This document shows, piece by piece, positions 55,135-64,000 of a stretch of 64,000 nt of DNA. The stretch comes from Callipepla californica brunnescens (lineage: Eukaryota > Chordata > Aves > Galliformes > Odontophoridae), in assembly GCA_023055505.1 (NCBI GenBank), contig JALIRH010000004.1:17417368-17481367 (forward strand), given 5' to 3'. Position numbers and translations under genes: made by a program. The notes below the pieces were generated by a model. It had not been told where the DNA came from. It was given only the letters and a program-made list of their open reading frames with translations, and made no database searches. Every line of letters begins with the position of its first letter. Within the stretch, counting starts at the first letter, position 1.

Positions 55135-56512
55135 TGACCCAAGGACTGCAACTCACCAGGAAGCCAGCAAGAGACACTGATGCCACTTTTGCCTGGAGTA
55201 CACTCTGCAGGATTGGCTTAGTTTTTCTGGGGTGGGTGGGGAAGTGAGAAGGAAAGCAGAAGGGTTCAGCATGTGGCTGTATGCAGGATGCTTTCCAAAT
55301 ATCTCTGGATTCCACACTGCATTAAAATTCTATGTGCCCTCAGCCCACTGCTATTTACTAGCCAGTGGAGACTGGGGTAACCTCACTGCTCTGAAAGATA
55401 AGCTGGGAAATCCTGTGGCTGCCCTCGTCAGTGCTGCTGTCCTTCTTGGCCTATACCTTAGCTCACCATGTGATAGAGGAAATGGGGATCCTGTATTTCT
55501 GAACATGGTGTTACCTTGTCCCCATGGACGTGACTGTGGTTTCCAGTTCTGCTCAGTGCTTCTATTGCCTGTTTCCACACAGGCTGCTGTTGCAGTTCAC
55601 ATCACTGGTAAGGCATTTTCAGCTGCAAGGTTCTAGTGTGCATGGTAATCCATGGTGTCACGGATTCCTCTGTATTTCCAGGGTCTGCTTTGTACCATGG
55701 GATAATTCTTCCTATTGTCTTGTAAACCAGCATGTATTGATGCAGGAGAACAAATCAAAGCAAAGGTTATTTTTTTAGCTTCTAATCACATCAACAGTGA
55801 CAAAAAAGTCCCAGGTACTGAAATATGGTAAGGATGTTTGCTGGACCGCTGGTTAGTATGTTGCCCAGCCATACTTTACTTACAGACTTGGACAGAGGGG
55901 AAAGTCCTGACCTCTGACTTAAATGAAGTGTGTTGTGGGTGAGGGAGGCTGCATGAGGACTGTTATTTTTGTCCTGCTCAGGTTGATTCTTTGCTCCTGA
56001 CTGTGTTTTTAACAAGAGCTATTTTCAAGTTTCTTTGACTATGCAGTTGAGGATGGAATAGCCCTTTTTCCCTTATTAAGTGCTCTACAGTTGAAAAAGA
56101 ACTGTATTAGCAAAACGAGAGGCTGGGTCTTTTTATTCTGTGGGTTCCCATCAACAAACCTCCAGGGCTGGGCCCCCACCTTGTGCCAAGTTTTCATAGA
56201 CCTGGGCTGGGTTTGTGTGGTGGGAGCCAGAGGGGCCATGGTATCTGCAAGTCCTGCTGCCTCACCAGCTGGCCTGCCTCTACCTGGATGGTGGGGCCAT
56301 GGGGCTGCCTGGGGAGTGAGAGAGGCCTGAGCTTCCCTTTGCCTTCACCTCCATCCAGAGGCAGACAGAGGCTTCTGAGGGGGAGGAAGCAGAGCAGTGC
56401 AGAAGAGCTCAGAGGGGGTGCAGGCCTTACATACCATGCTTTATTCTCCAGCTTTGGTTGTCACTCAGTGGTGGGTGGAAGAGAACGTGCAGTTAGAGGG
56501 CATGCTAATAAA
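55135..56512 (+). terminator. ARFGAP2: ARFGAP2 3' UTR and candidate poly(A) signals
   Basis: After the TGA at 55132-55134 the sequence has an ATTAAA at 55321-55326 and an AATAAA at 56507-56512 within an AATA-rich run. A further AATAAA occurs near 57046. Which is used is not decidable from sequence. Confidence 0.45.
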
Positions 56513-57756
56513 TAACATAAATAAATAAATAACACCTCCCACTATCTCCATAGCTAGGTCAGCAGTAGTGAAGGGATTACTCTTAAAATAGTTCCAGTAT
56601 GTGCAGAATCCTTTCAGCTTAGGGCAGCAATAAGCTTTGGGTTAACATGCTGTGCAGTGTTTTAGGGGAGGGGAGAGTAAGGAGGCTCCTGAAGACTCAC
56701 AAGAAGCCAGAGTGTCTCATCAATCTACTCAAGCCATGGCAAAGGAGCATGGCTAGGGAAGAGTTTGGGTCTGCAGCAGCCAGGCTGTGGAGATAGTTAC
56801 CAGTAACAGAATGAGGCTGCAACTCTTTCTGTAGCTGCACATGCCACACTGTAGTGCTACAATGCCAATATTTATAAAAATACTTAGGACTTGCTTAAAA
56901 ACTGCCTCCATCTCCCCCCAGTGCTTTTGCCTACCAAACACCAGCAGGTGCCCTGCATGTTTGCAGGCCATGCCTCTGCTTGTGGCCAAGCAATCTCAAG
57001 ACTTTTCATCTCTCTCTTCCACCTCCTCCCATCTCACTTCTGCCAAATAAACTTGACATGTTGTTGGAGGTAGTGGGAGGCCTCCCAGTACGGAATTGCA
57101 GCAGAGGAGCCAGACAGCACCATGCAATACTCACTGAAATCCAGCTTATTATTTGCTATATTTGCTTTGGCATGTCTTGGACTCATGGAGGAGGAAGCAG
57201 TGACAGGTGGCATGGCAATACCTAAGCCCTTCTACTTGAGGAACTTGAGGAATTTCTCTACCTTTGATCACATGCAGGTGTAGCCTTACTAGGAATAATT
57301 ATAATGAAGCATGAATGCAAAGCTGCTGCTGGCAATTTAACCACTCTATTGTCTAGGTCAAGTTTCAACACGGCTACCTGGCAATCAGCCTGCACTAGCA
57401 CTCCCACTGCTCCAGCACCTGCTGAACTGTGAGTTTGCTCTCACCAGGGAGAACACCCTGCTAAGCAGATCTAGCATCTGCTGGTTTGTCTTATTTGCCA
57501 GCAGAGGGTAGCATAACTCTGCATCTCGAAATAGCTTCTGACAAGGAGCTACTGCACAAATTTGGCTCTAGGAAACGAGCAGCATTCTTGCTGGGAAGGA
57601 ACAGGCAGACCTGGCAATGGGACCTGGCACAGCCACGCACACACTGGTGATGTGAACAGAACTCACTGTCAGAGCAGATGCTCTAGGAAGAGGTGCTGTA
57701 CCCACAGTGAGTTTTGGACAAACCAAAGATGAGAAAGGTGCCCACCCCCACAACCT
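56513..57756. other. Tail-to-tail interval between ARFGAP2 and CSTPP1
   Basis: Holds the 3' UTR of CSTPP1 on the minus strand and possibly the distal ARFGAP2 3' UTR. Minus-strand AATAAA signals (TTTATT on plus) occur only further left, at 56440-56445 and 56132-56137. No other gene or repeat is recognised. Confidence 0.5.
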
Positions 57757-60700
57757 TCAATTTTCAGAGGAGTCTGTCTCTTCATTGGAACCTTCACTTT
57801 CAGCATCTATTTTTCGGCGATGATGGAGAGGTTTCCAGGGAGAGTTAATCCTGGGAGAGTTACGGACATGAAAATTAGCAGTGTCTCCGCTGGAGCTGGT
57901 GGGAGCAGAGATGGAAAGCCCTGAAACCTGAGCTACCCTGGAAGAGAAAAAAAAAACAACACAGAAAAGGCTAGACTGGGTAGCCTGGCTTGTCATCCCT
58001 GGCATTAACCATAGCAATTTTGGGGCAAACTTGGGATAATTACTTATTCACAACTAGCTCAGAGGTGGAAAAATGTTTGTAGCAAAGAGGAGGAACACTG
58101 GACTAGCATCTGCCAGACTTGCTGTCTGACTGATTTTTCTTCCTGTTAAAAAGACCTGGGCTGAGCCTGTGTCCTCTAACACCCCTTGTTTTCGCTGTCC
58201 AAACGATTTCAGATCATTAGAGATTCTTCTGTTACCTCTAGATCTTACTTTTAGGCATGTTTTTCCCCCTGCTTCTGAAGTCTTATTAAAGGATTTTGTT
58301 AGCTGCACTAAAGCACCCCAACAAAAGGCCTTCTCTCCTTGGGCTGTGCCATTATCTTCTCTATTGTCTTACAGTTAAGTTAAAAAAATAGGGACAATAC
58401 TTTACTGAAGCCATCCTTAATGTGCCACTTTCCATCTGTTGTTTTACTTCCTACTCTATGCAACTCAACTCACAGTTTCTCAAGTTCCTGATCCATGACT
58501 GGGTCCAGAAACAAATCTCCTTTGTCTGGCAAAACCCCTGGAAAACAAAAAAAAGGAAAGTACAACAGCAGAGTTACACTATTTAGAGGTAATGCCTTAA
58601 ATAAAATCACTCAAGCCAATTCATCATTCTAAATCTGTCCTGGAAGACCGAGAAGATCCTTCCTTATGCCCACTAGAGAAATGAATCCTCAAGGATCACC
58701 GGCAAAGACAGATGGCTTATATTCTCTGTCCTTCACACAGGCTGTTAGGGAGCTCAGATCAAATAGGGGGCGCTCTTCGTGGCTTCTTCTCTTAGAACTT
58801 GAAGTTCCCGGAGAGCTGGCAGGGTCCATTCGCGTTACAGAACTGAGTGCAGACTGTCTAAGGGAGAAGACACTCTGTCTGCTTCATGTTCCTGCTAATT
58901 GCAATATGTAGCCATCAATGCCAGGTGCTATCAGAGCAACAGATCGGTTGTATGCGCCACAGCCTAAAGCACACACAGTCCACCCAGGGAGACAGACTTA
59001 TTTGCCACCTGTTTTTCTTGTAGTGAGCTGAGCTTGGGGATCAGAACACTTCACAGATGTGAGACTTGCTTTCCTTGCAATTCAGGAAGCTTAGCACTGA
59101 CTGCTGCATGTGAAGCGTGGGGTGGATGAGCTGTATTTTGGTGTTGCTGCCTGGGTGAGAAAGAAAAAGCTTTCAGTAAGCTACCCTCCCTCAGCATAAG
59201 GCTTCTTCTCACATTTGAAATTCTATTCAGGATGAAAGAGATGGGTGTTGCTAGGACTGGAACAGCTGCTTGATCACCATGGTAGAACAAAACTAGAACC
59301 TCAGGAAAAGCCCTCAGGAAGACAAGCCGCTCACTAGACCCCTCCTTCCTCATTCTGTAGTGAACTCCACCTTGCACAGGGGCTATTAGAGGGTCTGATG
59401 GGTCAGCACAAAGATGATGGGAACTGTCTACCACAACCTGCATGCTGCTGCACATTTAGTAATGTGTACCAACCGTGCAGTGAGGAATGCTCTTGTTTTC
59501 GAGGAGACCTAGCTGCCACACTTAGGATATTTGGGAAAGAGCTTTATACTGCCCTACAGTGACACAAATCTGGTTTCTGGCCCTGGCACCTTGGTCCTGA
59601 AGGAGGGGCTGGAGAGCCACTCCTGCACACAAACTGTCAGCAGTTACCAAAAACAAGCATTTAACAAATCAGAAGCAGTTCAGATCAGATCCACCTCCCT
59701 CACTTCTTCCAGTTCTGATCTCCCCGTCCTGCACATAAACAGGAAAACCTGGCATCACAACAAGAGTGTTGGGAGGTCCAGTGCTTGCTTTCACATGCTC
59801 AAAAGAATAAGCAGCTAAAGCTTAACTTGTTTCTGTGTTTGCAGAATGTATTAAGGTCTCTGGGGCACAAGCATTACTTGGGAGAGACAGTAAATAACAT
59901 GTAAATGATTCACAAATCTGTGCTGACACGATTTAGGCCGCAGATTCCCATTTTCATGACACTCATCAGTGCTACCCCAGCCAGAACAAGCTGCTCTAAT
60001 CCCTACCCCTGCTCCTCTAGGGGTGCCACAGCCTTTTGAGACAAGAGGAAACAGGCATCCTGACTGAAATCTCCTTTGCCTGCAACTGCCCTTGTTGAAG
60101 GGCTTTGGGGAGCTTGTGATCTCCTACAGACCAAAGACTATTGAAATCACCCTTCAGGAGATTAAAAGACATCAGAAAAAAGAATCTCCCTATCCTAGCC
60201 AAGATGCTAGCACCTGTCAGAATTGTGGCTGCTGCCCTCCTCTGTGAGAGCCCTTGGGAGGAGTCTGGCAGAGAGCCAGGGGATGGGCCCACATTAATGG
60301 AAGGGAAAACTCATGTACTTTGTAGATAGTGCAGTGGAAGCCTTGGACAGGATCTTTTTTTATTCTATTATTTTGGCCCATCTGTTTTCTTTGCTTTTGA
60401 CAGCCAAGGAAAAAAAGCAAGGAAAAAAAGATTTTGTTTAGTGCAATCCAGGCATCACTTTCTCCAGTGAGTACACTACTTCCTAAGCCTGTTTGCAGAA
60501 GGGATTGCAGAGCTGTATGCATACACCTTTGATATATAATCTTCATGTTGCTGGATAAGCAGCCTTTCCCCAGAGGGGCATTTGCAGCTGAAATGGTTTG
60601 CTGGAAGAAGAGGCTCAGCCAGGGAGGGGGACACTTCTATTATGGCACACCTGTGCAAAAGAACAAAGCCTCTGGCAAGGTACACCATCTTTTCACTGAG

Positions 60701-62724
60701 ACCTGTCTTTAGAAATGGGGACTGGCAGATACTCAGGCCTGGGCGTAGAGGAAGAGGATACTCAAAGAGAGAAAAACTTACCCTTGGAGGCCTTGATTAT
60801 TTTTTTAGTGCAGATGAGTGAAAGCCTTTACCCATTTCTCCTCATCAAATGTAGAAAGCCATTTTTGTTCCCCTTTACAGCACAACCAAGTCATATGAGG
60901 GCAGCATGGAATTATGTGTCTGAATTATGTATGGATTACAAACTGTGCTTTGCCAATGCAACATTTTGCTTCCCTGCTCTAGAACTGCATTCACTATCAC
61001 AACACAGAAATGAGCACTGAGATGCTGCTTGATGATCCCTCTGGTTTCCACAGTAGTTTGGTACAGAGCTCTGTAGCAGAATCTTGTGTTTTATGCCACC
61101 ACATTTTCAGTAGGCCATAGATTAATATATTAGAAAGATTACAGTGATGTGGGGAAAGATGGGGAACAAGCTGGGGAAGTCTGTGCTTGGTTTGAGTCTT
61201 TGAGCCAAGAAGGCGTCAGAGGTTTTCCCATTAGGTGTGTCTTCTTTTTCTTGTGGACAATGAAAGCAGTCATTTAAAATCTGTGGGAGCATGAAGGGCT
61301 AAAACATGGGATGAAGCTTCAGTTAAAGCAGTCAGCCACCTTACTTGCCTCCTGGCCACCTCTATCCAACTTTTATAGCCAAGCATACTAAAATGACAGT
61401 TCTGCTAAAATGATCAGCTACTAAAGACATAAATCACTGCTGTCTTAGGACAGCATTTCACATCTAATTTTGTTGCTGACAAAGCTCCAGAGATTCAAGA
61501 AGACAGTAAGGCACAGTGTTTTTAAAGTTCAATCCATAATAAGAATATGAAAAACTCCCTCACACTCTTTCTGATGGTATAAAATCTGGGACATAATTAC
61601 AGTGAGAATTCCAAAGAAATGCAGATGACTTAAAATCTAGAGCTGTACCATTCAAAGAAATCTTACCTAGGGCTCTGTTGATCCCCTGATCCTTTGCAAG
61701 TGCTGTAAGGAATCCAGAGAAGGTAAGTCTCTGTGCAGTACTCAGCACTTCCTTCACAAGAGCAGAAGGTGGACAGCTAGGAAGAGACCAGAAAATCATC
61801 TTAGCTTTTAAATGATTATAATTTTTTCCAAGATAAAGTTCAAAATGGAAGAGTAGTTCTATTTACTGTTCTAACACTGTCACGTTGCCCTGGCTGTTTA
61901 AAACAGCCAACAGGTTGTCTATTTTGCATTCCATTTGCTCCCAATTTGTTAAGTAAGACTTTTGAGCTGACGAACATTCCCAAGAGCAGTCCTACCTGTC
62001 TCCCTTGCAAGGAAAGGGAGAAAAATCCAGATCTGCTCAGAGGCATACATATGCCAACTTCTGACATATTCTTAAAAAAAAAAAAAAAAAAAAGCAAAAC
62101 ACCACCATCACAATAAACAAAGAGACTAGCTTTAGTTCAGTAAGGGATAGAAAAATGCTAGACTTTACTGTGTATCTTTGACAGATACATTCTTCATAGT
62201 TTCTATCATGTAGTGAGCAGATGTCTTGTGCCTGGGATCTGTAACAATAGACCAGCTCCATCCCAGATTCCAGTACAAACCAGCAGTGTGATCTTGCCTA
62301 GGCACAAAGATCTTGTACTTTGCCTATGCTTCAGCACACAGGAACACACCTGCACTCATATACCTCTAAATAATTAATGATGGTAGATGAACCTCCCACT
62401 GATGACAGTGTCCATGTAAAAGTAAGAAGGAAAACAGAGTCCCAAATCAGACAGCTCAAGAATGTGCTCAAACCCCCATGTCTCTTAGAAACAGACTTTC
62501 ACATTTATGTTTTGGACTCTGTTCATACCTGTATTTTGATCTGTCACACAAGGACTCTAGGCACTGGTAGAAGAGAGATGCTTCTACCCCATCAAGCGGG
62601 TTGCAGTCATTTGGGGGTTGCCGCTGCCGATGTTGCCCAGAGGATGACGTTGGCACAATCACAGTATTTGGATTCTTCCCAGCCAACAGATCTTGATAAA
62701 TAGCAGCCACACTTTCCAGGAATT
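57757..62724 (-). CDS. CSTPP1: CSTPP1 (C11orf49), tubulin polyglutamylase complex regulator; C-terminal four exons
   Basis: CSTPP1 is a centriolar-satellite protein associated with the tubulin polyglutamylase complex. Exons on the minus strand: 62529-62724, 61667-61776, 58474-58537, 57757-57937, joined in phase through GT-AG introns to a TGA at 57757-57759. They give the last 182 complete residues. Seen in order: EFLESVAAIYQDLLAGKNP, TVIVPTSSSGQHRQR, VEASLFYQCLESLCDRSKY, CPPSALVKEVLS, LTFSGFLTALAKDQGINRAL, LPDKGDLFLDP, MDQELEKL, then SPWKPLHHRRK and the acidic tail SNEETDSSEN. These match the human protein closely as I remember it. The first exon here begins with two bases completing a codon from an exon beyond 64000. 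No known catalytic motif; it is a scaffold or regulator. Position next to ARFGAP2 agrees with human synteny. Confidence 0.95.
58538..61666 (-). other. CSTPP1: CSTPP1 intron between the third- and second-last of the visible exons
   Basis: About 3.1 kb. Nothing recognised beyond short A/T runs; open frames up to 134 codons (59051-59455, minus) show no splice or family support. Confidence 0.65.
62072..62091. repeat. Poly-A run
   Basis: Homopolymer A tract in a CSTPP1 intron. No recognisable retroposon body precedes it. Confidence 0.85.
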
Positions 62725-64000
62725 CTGGAAAACCAGAGAACAATTTACAACTCAGGACTATAACCAACAAAGCATCCTCCTGACCTACTAGACCCAAGAT
62801 TAAATTGTCGTTCTCTGCTCTGTGCTGTGCATGACACCAACAGGACATGGATATAAGCACAATGTTAAGGCATCCTGCATATTCAGATCAGATATTATGA
62901 AGGCTCGAACAGACATTTCCATATAAATTGCTGACATCTCCCTATTAGGATGATTAAGCCATTCTGTTCAGACTTTCCTAAATGGAACAGAAATTAGCAA
63001 AGAGATGAAACAGTGAAGCATGAAAGCTAATGTCAAACACACAGTTGGTTTGCAAAGTCTCAAAAATTTTCTTTCTTCACCTACAACCACCAAGAACTCA
63101 CCAAACTGGGACAAAATATATAGAACTGCAACAGAAGCAAAAGGAGCAAATTAGTCAGGGCTCCAGGCTGTATCCCAGCTTGCCTCTGTGCTCCTCCAAA
63201 GTAAATATAACACGGGATCTAAAGGAAGGGCCAGGGCAGGTCAGGGCTAGAGCTGGCAGAAAGCCTCTCCCCAGGCTCCTCATACTACCCACTGTTTACT
63301 GCAAGAGCCTAATTTTAAACAAGTTTGTTTATGGATGTGGTCAGCAGTTTACAAATCTAGATTCCATTTGGAGTGGTTTGTATGTGTGTGGGTTGGTGGG
63401 AGAGTGTATGACAGGCTGCATGTGTGCATTGTGCCTGGGTGAGCAGGACTGGGACGGGATGTTTGAGTGTGTACACAAGGGTGTGCTTGTGAGGAGTGCA
63501 GTGGCATTTGTGTCCCAAGTGAATGGAAGTGTGGTGATGTGCGTGAGGCGGGTGGAGAGGAAAGGCAGTATGTCAGCCCCGAGGCTGCGCTGAGGTTTTG
63601 CAGCTCAGTGGAAACATTTGTAGTATCAGAGAAGAACTTTCCAAATGCATTTTCTGTCCACAGCTAAAGGCATTGCAAGCCTGGTTCTGCCCAACCCAAA
63701 ATTACAATTTTAACTGTTTTTCTTTGATGGCTTGTCATGGATAATGTTGTGATATGCACAGGGGAGTTATGGGGTAAGTATACACAGAAAAGTACTAAGA
63801 AATAGAGATGTTTGTATTAGGAATAGCAGCTGACTCATAACTGCTGCAAAGATGAAAATTGACAGGTTGGATCAGATCAGTAGGCCACCCAAGGCTACAC
63901 TCTGACCACAAACTGTGCTCTACCACAGCTTCTGGTTGGTGCCTCTTAGTACCTCAGACCTGCCCCCTTTTTCCTGATTAAGGCCAAATGAGAGCTGTGT
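62725..64000 (-). other. CSTPP1: CSTPP1 intron running to the window edge
   Basis: No further CSTPP1 exon is found. The plus-strand frame at 63030-63593 (187 codons) is partly a TGTG-rich tract with low-complexity translation and is not considered a gene. Confidence 0.6.

Noticed and set aside
63030..63593. 187-codon plus-strand open frame at the right edge
   Set aside because: Partly a TGTG-rich tract giving Cys/Val/Gly repeats; lies within a CSTPP1 intron with no homology.

Overview
The window is vertebrate nuclear DNA from a bird, most likely chicken or another galliform. Genes are interrupted by many introns with GT-AG splice sites. Three GC-rich, CpG-rich blocks mark promoters. The interspersed repeats are CR1 LINE fragments plus one short mariner-type (Galluhop-like) DNA transposon. 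Four protein-coding genes can be read exon by exon: DDB2 (minus strand, last exon beyond the left edge), PACSIN3 (plus), ARFGAP2 (plus) and the C-terminal half of CSTPP1, formerly C11orf49 (minus, 5' exons beyond the right edge). From memory this is the order and relative orientation of the block on human 11p11.2, so synteny supports every assignment.

Layout. 1-12.4 kb: nine coding exons of DDB2, with an ancient CR1 in intron 5, a larger CR1 in intron 2 and, between exons 4 and 5, a second intact version of exon 4. 12.7-13.3 kb: CpG island and likely DDB2 promoter. 13.3-15.9 kb: intergenic with one CR1. 15.9-16.9 kb: CpG island and noncoding first exon of PACSIN3. 16.3-27.9 kb: long PACSIN3 intron 1. 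27.9-35.6 kb: nine PACSIN3 coding exons (437 codons). 35.8-46.4 kb: a large intergenic gap with a CR1, simple repeats and an unassigned minus-strand segment. 46.4-47.2 kb: CpG island of ARFGAP2. 46.8-55.1 kb: seventeen ARFGAP2 coding exons, one an optional 45-base cassette. 55.1-57.8 kb: tail-to-tail 3' regions of ARFGAP2 and CSTPP1. 57.8-62.7 kb: the last four CSTPP1 exons. 62.7-64 kb: CSTPP1 intron.

The genes have unrelated jobs: UV-damage recognition (DDB2), membrane curvature and endocytosis (PACSIN3), COPI/Arf1 cycling (ARFGAP2) and tubulin polyglutamylation at centriolar satellites (CSTPP1). They share a conserved neighbourhood, not a pathway.

The most interesting observation is in DDB2. 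Two homologous, phase-identical exons encode alternative versions of the same WD40 blade. Including both or skipping both creates an early stop, so exactly one must be used. DDB2 also appears to use a GC-AG intron. All exon boundaries were read by eye from splice signals, reading frame and remembered family sequences; no alignment was run.
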